From: Pseudomonas profundi
GTDB lineage: Bacteria > Pseudomonadota > Gammaproteobacteria > Pseudomonadales > Pseudomonadaceae
Direction: 5' to 3'
Assembly (NCBI RefSeq): GCF_008638305.1
Contig: NZ_VTPZ01000001.1
Span: 1-64,000 of the forward strand
DNA length: 64,000 nucleotides
Shown here: piece by piece, positions 1 through 9,350 of the stretch
Layout of the letters: every line of letters starts with the position of its first letter
Numbering within the stretch: the first letter of the stretch is position 1
Made by a program: the position numbers and the translations under genes
The notes under the pieces: generated by a model
The model's database searches: none
Seen by the model: only the letters and a program-made list of their open reading frames with translations
What the model was told of the DNA's origin: nothing

Positions 1-76
1 TAGGAAAACCATACAAGGCGCGACCCGCGGCGATGCTGGCCCCCAGGCCAGCCTGGTTTACAGCGCCGCCACAAAC

Positions 77-490
77 TCAGATATCCACCCTTCCCCGCAA
101 TACCTTCGCCCGCCCCCTCGCGGTCTTACTATCTACCCGCCGCTTTTTCGAAGCCTTGGTCGCCTTGGTCGGCCGTCGCTGTTTCTTGATTTCAACCGCG
201 CTGTTGATCAGCTCAGCCAGCCTGGCGAAGGCATCCTCGCGATTCTGTTCCTGGGTTCGGTATTGCTGCGCCTTGAGCACTATTACCTTGTCCTTGGTAA
301 CACGCGAATCCGACAGCTCGAGCAGCCTTTCCTTGAAAAAATCAGGAAGGCTGGACCTGTTTATATCGAACCGCAGATGAATCGCACTGGATACCTTGTT
401 AACGTTCTGCCCGCCCGCGCCCTGGGAGCGAATGGCGGACACTTCCACCTCCGCCTCATCGAGCTCGACACCGTAGAGCAGCTTGATCAT
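77..490 (-). CDS. arfB: Peptidyl-tRNA hydrolase ArfB (alternative ribosome-rescue factor)
   Basis: Releases nascent peptides from ribosomes stalled on mRNA without a stop codon. The 137-residue product has a release-factor catalytic domain with the GGQ motif at residues 26-28 (context RSQGAGGQN). It lacks the codon-recognition domains of RF1/RF2. The C-terminal 35 residues are very rich in Lys and Arg (QRRPTKATKASKKRR), matching the tail that ArfB inserts into the empty mRNA channel. Length matches E. coli YaeJ (about 140). The ATG start is followed at once by the conserved RF-1 domain. The next gene reads away on the opposite strand, so this one is probably monocistronic. Confidence 0.93.
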   Translation of the reverse strand: MIKLLYGVELDEAEVEVSAIRSQGAGGQNVNKVSSAIHLRFDINRSSLPDFFKERLLELSDSRVTKDKVIVLKAQQYRTQEQNREDAFARLAELINSAVEIKKQRRPTKATKASKKRRVDSKTARGRAKVLRGRVDI

Positions 491-559
491 CAGGGTTTTT
501 CTCCGTGTTGGCGAAACAGGATGGCTATTCTGGCCCCAAGGTTAAAGGAGTACAGCAAT

Positions 560-1747
560 ATGCACAAAAGCCTGCTGCCCGGCATGTTGATGATGTTGAC
601 CTTCACCGCAGTTGCCGAGCCGTCTGGAGACAGCGACCTTCCCGACTGGACAGTCGAACGTATCGACCCGCTTCACGATCGCCTTTCGCGCTGGGTAAAC
701 AATTCCTCACGCAGCATCGATGGGTTCTTTGGAACAGACGAGCACCTCGCTGTACGCAACCGTTCCTATCTGCGCCTTAGCCAGGAATTCGAATGGGAGG
801 AAAGCGAAGGCATCGACAATGACACCAGCATTCGCTTCAAACTCGATCTGCCTACAACCAAGGACAGGTTGCGGCTGATCATCGAAAGCGATCCGGAAGA
901 AACCCAGGGCACGCTCTCGGAACAGCAGGCAAATCGCCTCGGCGCGGAACAGCCCGGCAGCGGCAACACCATTCTCGGGCTGAGTCAGCTGGGCGGTGAC
1001 GACAAGACCATTGGCTGGGAAACCAGTGCTGGAGCGGGTATCAAGTTTCGTTTTCCGCTGGATCCCTATGTGCGACTCACCGCCGAGCGCCTGTGGGATG
1101 TCGGCGAAGGTCCCTGGCAACTGGAATCCTACAATCGCGCCTCATGGTTCAACAGTGACGGCTACCGGGTCAGGACCCGCTGGGATCTGGGGCGCCCGCT
1201 GGATGATACCCAGCACCTGCGCTTCATAACGCATGTGCAATGGCAGGAGGATGAAGACACGCTGGAGTTTTCCGAGTCCATCGAGCTGAACCAGATACTC
1301 GGCAAGCGCAGCGCCATCCGCTATGCCGGTATCGTGATCGGCAGCAGCCTGTCCCACACCCGGGTCGAAGACTACGTATTATTGGCACAGTATCGCCGTA
1401 ACCTGCACCGCAACATTCTCTTTGCCGACATCGTCCCCGAGCTGAGATTCCCGCGCGAGGCTAACTTTGCGCCGCGCTGGGGATTGGTTCTGCGTGTGGA
1501 AATGTTCTTCCGTGGCGAGGTAGTTGATCGCAGACAGTCAGCGATGCCAACCGATGACGCGCGGGGTTATTCTCCGGAGCGAATCACCCAAGCCTTCGAG
1601 ACGGCCCTGGGCAGCCGGCATCCCCCTGCGCTCTATGCACAGCCTATCAGCTGGCCCAACACCAACAACCGGTACGGGCCCATGGGGCAGACCCCACGGA
1701 CCCAGGCCAGCATGCTTGCCAACGCAAACCGTTTCGGCCAGCTATAG
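560..1747 (+). CDS. Secreted, probably outer-membrane beta-rich protein of unknown function
   Basis: The family is not recognised with confidence. The 395-residue product begins with a signal peptide (MHKSLLPGMLMMLTFTAVAEP, cleavage probably after VAE or AEP). It continues with alternating aromatic and polar strands such as SYLRLSQEFEW, IKFRFPLDPYVRL and WGLVLRVEMFFRG, which suggests a beta-barrel or beta-sandwich envelope protein. The start is fixed by AAAGGAG 10 bases upstream; the longer open frame would run through arfB on the other strand. The last 65-70 residues are Pro/Asn-rich and lack strand character, so they may be a disordered tail or the product of a lost stop. Confidence 0.7.
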   Translation: MHKSLLPGMLMMLTFTAVAEPSGDSDLPDWTVERIDPLHDRLSRWVNNSSRSIDGFFGTDEHLAVRNRSYLRLSQEFEWEESEGIDNDTSIRFKLDLPTTKDRLRLIIESDPEETQGTLSEQQANRLGAEQPGSGNTILGLSQLGGDDKTIGWETSAGAGIKFRFPLDPYVRLTAERLWDVGEGPWQLESYNRASWFNSDGYRVRTRWDLGRPLDDTQHLRFITHVQWQEDEDTLEFSESIELNQILGKRSAIRYAGIVIGSSLSHTRVEDYVLLAQYRRNLHRNILFADIVPELRFPREANFAPRWGLVLRVEMFFRGEVVDRRQSAMPTDDARGYSPERITQAFETALGSRHPPALYAQPISWPNTNNRYGPMGQTPRTQASMLANANRFGQL

Positions 1748-1758
1748 TCACGATGGCA

Positions 1759-2484
1759 TCAGGCGTTGCGTCGAAGGACCAACGCCTCGTGCATGAAGTT
1801 GACCATCCACTTGGTCATCAGCTCGCCATCGACATCAGCACTGAGCGAGGCGTTACCTGCTCGCAGACGGACATCCGGAATAATCCCCTGACGTGCCGCC
1901 ATGAGATCCCTCGAATACTCCTTGGAGAACTCAGGGTGCCCCTGAATGCTGAGAAAATGGTCACCGTACTGGACCACGTAGTATTCGCAAAAGTCGCTTT
2001 TTACCAGCACTTCAGCCTCGGCTGGCAACTCCACCACCTGGTCCTGGTGGCTGACAACCAGATCCAGCTTGTCCTGCCAGGGGTCCATCCAGGTCCTGCG
2101 CTGCACAAGCTGATTGAAGGAGACACCGACGCCCCAACCCTTTTCGGATCGCTCGACCTCGCCGCCGAGAGCCCTGGCAATCAGTTGATGCCCGAAGCAT
2201 ATCCCTACCAGCGGTTTTTTTGCTTCCCATAGCTTGATCAGGAAGTTTTCCAGCGCTTCGATCCAGGGTAGCGGATCATAGACACTGAACCGGCTGCCAG
2301 TAGTCAAGTAGCCGTCGTATTCATCGATGGAGGCAGGCAACTCGCCGTCATGTGTACGATAGATGACGACATCTGAAGTTCGGACATGCCCTTCTAGCCG
2401 CCTCAGCAGCATGTCCGGATAATTGCCATGGTTCGGTTGGAGATTCTCGGTCACATCGTCGCACTGCAAAATCCCGATCTTCAC
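1759..2484 (-). CDS. Class I glutamine amidotransferase-like protein (GMP synthase glutaminase family)
   Basis: A stand-alone class I GATase domain of 241 residues. The nucleophile elbow is GICFGHQ with Cys96, and the downstream catalytic His sits in IQGHPEFSKEY followed by the paired acidic residue. There is no synthetase domain, so the substrate is unknown. Related stand-alone proteins act as gamma-glutamyl hydrolases or as glutaminase partners. The start is GTG with GGAGG 6 bases upstream. It reads in the same direction as the catalase gene but is separated by about 140 bases. Family assignment is firm; physiological role is inferred only. Confidence 0.85.
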   Translation of the reverse strand: MKIGILQCDDVTENLQPNHGNYPDMLLRRLEGHVRTSDVVIYRTHDGELPASIDEYDGYLTTGSRFSVYDPLPWIEALENFLIKLWEAKKPLVGICFGHQLIARALGGEVERSEKGWGVGVSFNQLVQRRTWMDPWQDKLDLVVSHQDQVVELPAEAEVLVKSDFCEYYVVQYGDHFLSIQGHPEFSKEYSRDLMAARQGIIPDVRLRAGNASLSADVDGELMTKWMVNFMHEALVLRRNA

Positions 2485-2623
2485 GTATTCCTCCCGTCAA
2501 ATAACGCCCAGCAGCACACGGCTGAGATGCTTGAATCATGAGCGGAGTGGACCGGGATGGCAAGACATCGGCCACGCCTCAATCCGGAAGCGGGGCCGAC
2601 TCCTTACAAGGGGCTGGCGTGTC

Positions 2624-4753
2624 CTACGCCGGGATGCTTTTGACTTTAGGTTCGCGGGCCCAGACCCGATGTTTGGTCATCGCTACGACGAGCTTGTCGC
2701 CAAGATCCTTGGCGGTTGGTGCACTGATCAAGCCTTCATCGGCGTCCAGGCGCAGGTGGCTCGCCAGGTTGCCGGCGTCACCACACAAGGCGATGGCCTT
2801 AAGGTGTTTATAGGCCTCCAGCAGGTAATGCTGTGCGGTGCCGTTCGCTTTCATCGCCTCGACAGCGGCTTCACCGCCAGGCACGAACACTGCGTCGAAG
2901 GCAATTGACGGCAGGCCTTCCATCGAAGCGTCTGGCACCAGACTTTGACCTTGCGCAGTCTTCACCGGCGCGGCGGAGGGAGCGATAAGCTTGGCCATCG
3001 CGCCTTCCTGCTCGAGCATGTTCATGATGAAACTGATATCAGCTTCCTCGACTCCGTCGGCAATCAGGATGGCCACCTTCCGTGACTTGATGTTCCCAGC
3101 CAGCAGGTGGAGTTGGCTGAGTGCCGGAGACTCCTTCAGGCTCAGCGCGCGCGGCGGAACTGTCGGCCCGGAAGGCGCGGCAACGCCAATATTCTCCGCG
3201 ACGCGAGTGGCCAGGGTGAGATCAATATTGGCGAGGATCTCGTTTACCTGGCGTTCACGAATAAACATCCGCTCAACCTTGGACAGCTCGAAGCTGTAGG
3301 CGCCGATGATGTGCTCCTTCTCCGGCTCGCTCATGCTGTTCCAGAACAGCGTTGCCTGGGAGAAATGATCACCAAAGGATTCGCTGCGGTTGCGGATCTT
3401 GGTGCCTGAAACCGGTTCCGGATAGGATTCGAAACCACCGCCACTGGGAGCCGGCGGGGCTTCTTTCGGCCAGCCACCATCGATCGAGTTGGGCTCGTAG
3501 GAAGCGCGCCCCTTGTTGATTGTCTGGCGATGCGGAGCGTCACGCTGGTTGTTATGAAACGGACATACCGGCCGGTTGATCGGAATCTCGTTGAAATTGG
3601 GACCACCCAGGCGCAGCAACTGCGTATCGGTATAGGAGAACAGCCTGCCCTGCAACAACGGATCATTGGTGAAATCGATACCGGGCACCACGTGGCCAAT
3701 ATGGAAGGCGGCCTGTTCGGTCTCGGCGAAAAAGTTGTCCGGATTGCGGTCGAGCGTCATCTTCCCGACGATACGCACAGGAACCAGCTCTTCGGGAATG
3801 ATTTTGGTGGGATCCAACAGGTCAAAGTCGAACTTGTGCTCATCCTCCTCCGGTACCACCTGCAGGCCAAGCTCATACTCTGGATAGTCACCTTTCTCGA
3901 TGTCTTCCCAGAGCATGCGGCGGTTGAAGTCCGGGTCCTTGCCGGCGAGCTTTTGCGCTTCATCCCAGACCAGCGAATATACGCCTGACACAGGACGCCA
4001 GTGAAACTTGACGAAAACACTCTTGCCCTGCGCATTGATCATGCGGAAGGTGTGCACGCCAAAGCCCTGCATTGCGCGATAGTGCACGGGGATGGCGCGG
4101 TCAGACATGGTCCACAGCACCATATGTGCCGACTCAGGCGTCAGCGACACAAAGTCCCAGAAAGTGTCGTGGGCGGACTGACCGGTGGGGATCTCGTTAT
4201 GCGGCTCGGGCTTCACCGCATGCACAAAGTCGGGAAACTTGATGGCGTCCTGGATGAAGAAGACCGGCATGTTGTTGCCCACCAGGTCGAAGTTGCCTTC
4301 ATCGGTATAGAACTTGGTGGCGAAACCACGTACGTCGCGCACCGTATCCGCCGAGCCGCGCGGACCCTGCACGGTTGAAAAGCGCACGAAAACCGGGGTT
4401 TTCTTGGACGGATCGTTCAGAAAGTCAGCCTTGGTCAGATCTGACAAGGGCTCATAGACCTGAAAATAACCGTGCGCAGCGGATCCACGGGCGTGCACGA
4501 CGCGCTCGGGAATGCGCTCATGATCGAAGTGCGTGATCTTTTCACGCATGATGAAATCTTCGAGTAGCGACGGCCCGCGGTCTCCCGCCTTGAGCGTGTT
4601 CTGATTGTCGGCAATCCTGGTGCCTGTATTGGTAGAGAGTGACTTGCCCGTGGCGTCTTCTCGGTAGGCTTCAAGCTGATCAATCTTGGTACTGGAATTG
4701 CCGCGATCGGTAGTATCGGTGCCCGCCAGATCACTTTTATTGTCGCTGGACAT
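2624..4753 (-). CDS. katE: Catalase HPII, large-subunit (clade 2) monofunctional heme catalase
   Basis: Decomposes hydrogen peroxide in the cytoplasm. The 709-residue chain has the large-subunit layout: a disordered N-terminal arm, the heme catalase core, and a C-terminal flavodoxin/class I GATase-like domain from about residue 550 ([19 protein letters not shown]). The distal catalytic His is residue 87 in [14 protein letters not shown]. The proximal heme-ligand Tyr lies in RLFSYTDTQ near residue 374. E. coli KatE is 753 residues; the difference is in the N-terminal arm. The ATG has CGGAGA 6 bases upstream. Clade 2 catalases are typically RpoS-controlled; no promoter was assigned here. Confidence 0.96.
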   Translation of the reverse strand: MSSDNKSDLAGTDTTDRGNSSTKIDQLEAYREDATGKSLSTNTGTRIADNQNTLKAGDRGPSLLEDFIMREKITHFDHERIPERVVHARGSAAHGYFQVYEPLSDLTKADFLNDPSKKTPVFVRFSTVQGPRGSADTVRDVRGFATKFYTDEGNFDLVGNNMPVFFIQDAIKFPDFVHAVKPEPHNEIPTGQSAHDTFWDFVSLTPESAHMVLWTMSDRAIPVHYRAMQGFGVHTFRMINAQGKSVFVKFHWRPVSGVYSLVWDEAQKLAGKDPDFNRRMLWEDIEKGDYPEYELGLQVVPEEDEHKFDFDLLDPTKIIPEELVPVRIVGKMTLDRNPDNFFAETEQAAFHIGHVVPGIDFTNDPLLQGRLFSYTDTQLLRLGGPNFNEIPINRPVCPFHNNQRDAPHRQTINKGRASYEPNSIDGGWPKEAPPAPSGGGFESYPEPVSGTKIRNRSESFGDHFSQATLFWNSMSEPEKEHIIGAYSFELSKVERMFIRERQVNEILANIDLTLATRVAENIGVAAPSGPTVPPRALSLKESPALSQLHLLAGNIKSRKVAILIADGVEEADISFIMNMLEQEGAMAKLIAPSAAPVKTAQGQSLVPDASMEGLPSIAFDAVFVPGGEAAVEAMKANGTAQHYLLEAYKHLKAIALCGDAGNLASHLRLDADEGLISAPTAKDLGDKLVVAMTKHRVWAREPKVKSIPA

Positions 4754-4915
4754 ATGATTCTCCGTACTGAATGAAGGAGGATCCTCACAGCGGTGCTTCG
4801 GTTGCCGCAGGAGGGGTCTCAGTATCGGAGCCTGTCACCACGGTTTCGTTCGTCTACGGCGAAATAGGCTTTTTCAATGCCAGCTATTGTTTTTGTAAAT
4901 CAGTCAACTCCGCTG

Positions 4916-5353
4916 TTATTCACCGATGTCTTCATTCCATAACGCCGGGTTGGTTGAAATAAACCGTTGCATCAGCTCCAGACAGTCGGGATTCTGTAAC
5001 ACCTGAACGTCCACTTCGCGCGAACGCAGCAGCTCCTCTTCACCCAGGAACGTCTGGTTCTCGCCGACAATCACCTTTGGAATGCCGTATAGCAGGATCG
5101 CACCGGTGCACATCGGGCATGGCGAAAGCGTGGTGTATAGCACCGAGTTGGCATAGACGGACGCAGGCTGGCGTCCCGCGTTCTCGAACGCGTCCATTTC
5201 TCCATGCAGAATGGCACTGCCCTGTTGCACGCGGCGGTTGTGTCCGCGGCCGATTATTTTGCCGTCATGAACGATAACCGAGCCGATGGGAATGCCACCC
5301 TCGGCGGCGCCGGCACGGGCTTCGTCAATAGCGCACTGCATGAATGGATCCAT
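4916..5353 (-). CDS. Nucleoside/cytosine deaminase, yeast Fcy1-like
   Basis: Zinc-dependent hydrolytic deaminase of the CDA fold, 145 residues. The zinc site is complete: His50 and catalytic Glu52 in LHGEMDA, and Cys79/Cys82 in SPCPMC. The spacing and the final LMQRFISTNPALWNEDIGE resemble yeast-type cytosine deaminase more than the tRNA adenosine deaminase TadA. It may convert cytosine to uracil, or act on guanine or another purine. The start chosen is the ATG with GGGAG upstream; the frame is open for 21 more codons with no ribosome site. Confidence 0.85.
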   Translation of the reverse strand: MDPFMQCAIDEARAGAAEGGIPIGSVIVHDGKIIGRGHNRRVQQGSAILHGEMDAFENAGRQPASVYANSVLYTTLSPCPMCTGAILLYGIPKVIVGENQTFLGEEELLRSREVDVQVLQNPDCLELMQRFISTNPALWNEDIGE

Positions 5354-5529
5354 GGATACTCCCGGGTTGAAGGGTCTGACCAACGTGACCAGCACGGACA
5401 GTCGGGCTAAGCGCATTATGCATCCAAAAGCGGCGTTGCAAAGATCGTATTTTTAGCAGTGCCACCCCTGTAGCTGACAGGGATTCCGCCTTATGATGGC
5501 GCCCCCGCGCTTACTTGCAAGGATTCTCG

Positions 5530-6582
5530 ATGCAACCGCAGTTCTCCTCCCAACCAACATCCTTTTCCGTCAGTCTGCACTGGCTGCTCGGCGCGGCCGC
5601 GCTGGTTGTCGTGCTCGGTGGCTTGAAAGCGATCAGCCATATCGTCACGCCCATTTTGCTGGCGGTATTTCTCGCCATTATCAGCGCCCCGCCGCTCACC
5701 TGGATGCAGCGCCGGGGCGTGCCCGGGCCGGTGTCCATTCTAGCGCTGTTCTCTGTCGTAGGTTTCACCTTTTTTCTGTTATTCCTTGCACTCAAGGGCG
5801 CTGCCGAGAGCATGGCAACCCAGGCGCCGATCTATCAGGCGCGCTTTACCGGCTGGATGCTGGAGCTGCGTGAATTCATTGCGCAACGAGGCCTGCCGCC
5901 CGATCTGTTACCGCGAGAACTGTCATTACCTGCGACCCCGACCATCACCGGTGCGGCGCGGGATATAGCCGGCGGGCTCGGCCAGTTCACCGCGACATCG
6001 CTGTTGGTATTGCTCGCCTTCATGTTCCTGCTACTGGAAGAACGCACCCTGTCCGACAAACTTGACGCAGCCTTCCCCAATCGGCGGCGGGCGCGCGTAC
6101 GTGCACGCCGCTTTCTCCGTTCGGTATACCGTTATCTGCTGATCAAGACAGCAGCCAGCGCGGCAACCGGCCTGGTGATTGGTATCGGTCTGCTGGTTAT
6201 CGGGGTAGATTTTCCGATTCTGTGGGGAATTGTCGCAGGGCTGTTGAACTTCATTCCCACCATTGGCTCGATCATCGCTGCGGTCCCGGCCGTTCTGATC
6301 GCCTTTCTCGGTCTGGGCATAGCAGAAGGTCTTGGCGTGCTCGGCCTCTATGTTGCCGTCAACACCCTGATTGGCAACATCCTGGAACCACGTTTCATGG
6401 GTCGGAGTCTAGGGCTCTCGCCTTTGGTGGTGTTGGTGTCATTACTGATATGGGGCTACGTGTTCGGCCCGGTCGGGATGCTGCTATCGATACCCTTGAC
6501 GATGGTTGCCAAGCTGGCACTGGATGCCTCGCCCCAAACGCGTTGGGCGGGCATCCTGATGAGCGATGAAGCCAAGCGATAA
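5530..6582 (+). CDS. AI-2E family transporter (PerM/YdiK-type membrane protein)
   Basis: A polytopic inner-membrane protein of 350 residues with about eight hydrophobic segments. They come as an N-terminal pair, a long central cytoplasmic/periplasmic stretch, and a C-terminal block containing the family signature GLLNFIPTIGSIIAAVPAVL. The family includes E. coli TqsA, which exports autoinducer 2, and uncharacterised PerM proteins; some members are Na+/H+ antiporters. Sequence alone does not choose between these. The start is the ATG with AAGGA 6 bases upstream; an upstream in-frame TTG is unlikely. Confidence 0.9.
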   Translation: MQPQFSSQPTSFSVSLHWLLGAAALVVVLGGLKAISHIVTPILLAVFLAIISAPPLTWMQRRGVPGPVSILALFSVVGFTFFLLFLALKGAAESMATQAPIYQARFTGWMLELREFIAQRGLPPDLLPRELSLPATPTITGAARDIAGGLGQFTATSLLVLLAFMFLLLEERTLSDKLDAAFPNRRRARVRARRFLRSVYRYLLIKTAASAATGLVIGIGLLVIGVDFPILWGIVAGLLNFIPTIGSIIAAVPAVLIAFLGLGIAEGLGVLGLYVAVNTLIGNILEPRFMGRSLGLSPLVVLVSLLIWGYVFGPVGMLLSIPLTMVAKLALDASPQTRWAGILMSDEAKR

Positions 6583-6607
6583 GCCGGAACATCCAGACCG
6601 CCATCGC

Positions 6608-7606
6608 TCAAGGAATCGATTCCCAACCCGGCACGCCTCGTCTGATCACCTGGGAAAAGTCCTCGTCATCCTCAGCCTGCCGTGCCCGTTCGGTAAAATT
6701 ACCACGGTCCTTCAGCGCTTCCAGCGGCCTGTCCACCAGGCCACCTACGTCTTTGACGTAGGAAGGTAGATACGCCGATAGCAACAGCCGCACGTCTATC
6801 GGCAACCCATCAACGATCTGCTCCATCATGTTGTAAACGATGATTGTGCAGTTCGCGGTAACGGTATGGTAGAAGCGCGGCTGCGCAGCAAGCCGGTTGG
6901 CCTCCTCGACATACGCCACGAACAGATCGCGCATGGCAGGCTCCGGCATCTCGACGCGATAGAGGTGCGCCTCTTCGCCGCGCACATTGGTTCGTACCCG
7001 AACGGCATCGCGTTCATCCGAGGCGAGCACGTCCAGCTCAAACTGTTTGAAAAACCCGCCAATTGCAGAAAAGCTCTCATCCCGCTCGCGGCGAATCTCC
7101 ACCGTGAAGGTAATAAACTCCCCATCATCGAAGCCGAAGGACACCAGGATGTGGGCAATCCCTGGCATCCCCCATTGCGACGTGATCAGGTCAACCGAGC
7201 GTAAAGTGCCCAGATCATAACGGCGGGTTTCCCAGCGCACGTCATAATCATCCACCGAGCGCCAATGGAAGTTGCGTACGTTGTGCAGCGTAGCCTGCTG
7301 GCCATTGATATCGCCCTGGGTAATCCGCGCCAGGTCATCGGCCCACTGCCGCTCATGGCTCGGCTCCAGGCTGCCCCACCACACCATCAGCAAGGCGAAC
7401 AGCAGCGCATATCCGGTCAGGCCGAGACCCACGGCGCCGGTCCAGATCAACCACAGGATACCCAGAGCGGCCCCACCCCAGACAACAATCAACCCGATAC
7501 GCCCGGCCGGAGGCCATGGCAGCTGGAACCACAGCGCCATGCTTCCCCATACGCAGCTCAGGATGATGATCAGTGTTCCGAGGGAAAGTAACAGGGTGCG
7601 AAGCAT
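6608..7606 (-). CDS. DUF4105 domain-containing membrane protein
   Basis: 332 residues. The N-terminal 100 residues hold three hydrophobic segments, then a periplasmic domain starts around RNFHWRSVDDYDVRWETR. The conserved DUF4105 pattern (FYHTVTANCTIIVYNMM, with the Asn-Cys pair) marks a papain-like Cys hydrolase fold seen in the N-terminal domain of some outer-membrane lipoprotein-processing proteins (Lnb type). The catalytic role here is unproven. It is convergent with the AI-2E gene, 25 bases apart. The start chosen is the ATG; the TTG one codon upstream is a less likely start. Confidence 0.8.
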   Translation of the reverse strand: MLRTLLLSLGTLIIILSCVWGSMALWFQLPWPPAGRIGLIVVWGGAALGILWLIWTGAVGLGLTGYALLFALLMVWWGSLEPSHERQWADDLARITQGDINGQQATLHNVRNFHWRSVDDYDVRWETRRYDLGTLRSVDLITSQWGMPGIAHILVSFGFDDGEFITFTVEIRRERDESFSAIGGFFKQFELDVLASDERDAVRVRTNVRGEEAHLYRVEMPEPAMRDLFVAYVEEANRLAAQPRFYHTVTANCTIIVYNMMEQIVDGLPIDVRLLLSAYLPSYVKDVGGLVDRPLEALKDRGNFTERARQAEDDEDFSQVIRRGVPGWESIP

Positions 7607-7689
7607 CAAGCGGGTCCGTAAGGGCTTTGGTCAGCGTCAGTCTAGCCGCCCTGAAGCCGAAGGTGTACCGGCGATACCGCGTGACAGCC

Positions 7690-7956
7690 TCAGCTGCTAT
7701 GGACAGTGCAGGTCACCAGCCTGATCACCAGTGGCCTGACCGCGAGTATGCAGAGAAAGGCGCTGGGCATGGCTACCTTGTAAGCTTGCCATACCTGTCC
7801 GACATAGCCCTGGCCCAACCCCGCGTTCGCTGCTGTAATCACCAGGCACATCAGAAACGCCATGATGCTGGACATATAGAATGCCACCGCAAAAGGCGTA
7901 TAGCGCGACGGCAGTTTGAACCGCTGCGAGCGGGATGAGGGAGGTTGCGAAGACAT
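7690..7956 (-). CDS. Small DUF2798-like inner-membrane protein
   Basis: 88 residues with two hydrophobic helices (PFAVAFYMSSIMAFLMCLVI and a second around MPSAFLCILAVRPLVIRLV) separated by a short loop. This two-helix layout and the AF...R-P pattern fit the DUF2798 family, whose function is unknown. The frame is open ten codons further upstream, but MSSQPPSS follows better spacing and starts a typical basic cytoplasmic leader. Confidence 0.7.
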   Translation of the reverse strand: MSSQPPSSRSQRFKLPSRYTPFAVAFYMSSIMAFLMCLVITAANAGLGQGYVGQVWQAYKVAMPSAFLCILAVRPLVIRLVTCTVHSS

Positions 7957-8174
7957 GAGATACTCTCGTAAGCGTTGCGGAATCATCGGCCAGACCGGTG
8001 ATCACACCGGAGCGGCCCGGGAGTGCGGGTCGCAAATGATAACATCTGGTTTTGCTTGTCGCATCGCTGGCCGAGACAAGGGCCGCCGATCAGGAACCCA
8101 CACGCGCGCAGCGGTGTCGAGATTGATACTTCAATCAAGACCTCCGTCGCGGAATAATCACAAGAGAGACGTCA

Positions 8175-9350
8175 ATGCAGTCACTGCCCCAGCGCCTGAT
8201 TCTCTGTTTGGCCCCGCTTTTCCTTGTCGCCTGCGATGAAGAACAAACCAGTCCCGAGCCACCACCACCCACGGTATCGGTTGTAACCGTCGAAACCCAG
8301 CCGGTCGCCAACGTCGTTGAAATACCGGGGCGAGTCGAAGCCATAGCTGTCGCCGAAGTCCGCGCCAGGGTCGACGGCATTATTCAAAAGCGGCTGTATG
8401 AAGAAGGCACGGACGTCGAAGCCGGCCAGCAGTTATTCCAGATCGACCCGCGGGAAATGCAGGCCAATATCAATTCAGCCGAGGCAGCACTCGACCGCGC
8501 TAAGGCGACCGCCGCCAATGCTGCCCAGGATGTAAAACGTTACGAGGGCCTGGTCGCCAAACAGGCGATCAGTCAGCAGGAATATGACACAGCGCTGGCC
8601 CGCCTGCGTACCGCCCGCGCGGATGTGTCCCAGGCCGAGGCTGCGGTGGAGACAGCGGAACTCAACCTCGGTTATACGCGTGTCGAGTCTCCCATTGACG
8701 GTGTAGCGGGACGCGCAGAGGTGACTGTCGGTGCTCTGGTCAGCGCGGCCAACGGAACATTGCTGACCCGCGTCGAACAGTTCGACCCGGTCTACGTAAA
8801 CTTCTCACAATCGAGCTCCGACCTGCTCTCGGTACGTGCCCAGATCGCTTCCGGGGCACTGGAAATGCCGGAGAAAGGCAAGGTCCCGGTACAGTTGGTT
8901 CTGGAGAACGGCGAGCCGTATCCGCATACCGGTTATGTTGATTTTCTGGCCATGTCGATTGACCGCGCCACCGGCACCGTCGCAGTACGGGCCCAGGTAC
9001 CGAACCCCGATCGCCTGTTGTTGCCCGGCCAGTTTGTGGAGGCTCAGGTTGAAGTAGGAACGCGCCCCGCCAGCATTCTCTTGCCGCAGCGCGCGGTGAT
9101 CATGAACGAGCGCGGTGCCAGCGTGATGGTCGTGGACGAGCAGGATGTCGCGCAATCGCGGGAAGTAAGAACCGGCAGCATGTATGACGGCAAGTGGGTC
9201 ATCCTGGAAGGTCTCGAGCGCGGCGAAACAGTCATTGTCGAAGGCTGGCAGAAGGCCCGGCCCGGTACGCCGGTAACGCCGGAGCCCTACGACCCCGGGC
9301 AGCCACCAGGCGCTGGTGCGCCGGCGCAGGATGAGGCCGCCGCGCAATGA
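8175..9350 (+). CDS. RND efflux periplasmic adaptor (membrane fusion) lipoprotein, MexA/AcrA type
   Basis: Bridges the inner-membrane RND pump and the outer-membrane channel. The 391-residue precursor has a lipoprotein signal ending LFLVACDEE, with Cys20 the lipidated residue. Then come a lipoyl half-motif (VRARVDGIIQKRLYEEG), a long coiled-coil hairpin (about residues 90-160, rich in Ala/Glu/Arg), the second lipoyl half (YTRVESPIDGVAGRAEV), a beta-barrel and a membrane-proximal domain. The C-terminal tail is Pro/Ala-rich. The next gene overlaps its stop (ATGA), so translation is coupled. No local repressor gene lies beside the operon. Confidence 0.95.
   Translation: MQSLPQRLILCLAPLFLVACDEEQTSPEPPPPTVSVVTVETQPVANVVEIPGRVEAIAVAEVRARVDGIIQKRLYEEGTDVEAGQQLFQIDPREMQANINSAEAALDRAKATAANAAQDVKRYEGLVAKQAISQQEYDTALARLRTARADVSQAEAAVETAELNLGYTRVESPIDGVAGRAEVTVGALVSAANGTLLTRVEQFDPVYVNFSQSSSDLLSVRAQIASGALEMPEKGKVPVQLVLENGEPYPHTGYVDFLAMSIDRATGTVAVRAQVPNPDRLLLPGQFVEAQVEVGTRPASILLPQRAVIMNERGASVMVVDEQDVAQSREVRTGSMYDGKWVILEGLERGETVIVEGWQKARPGTPVTPEPYDPGQPPGAGAPAQDEAAAQ

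Noticed and set aside
263-559. N-terminal extension of the beta-rich protein frame
   Set aside because: It runs antisense through arfB and lacks a ribosome site; AAAGGAG and a signal peptide fix the start at 560.
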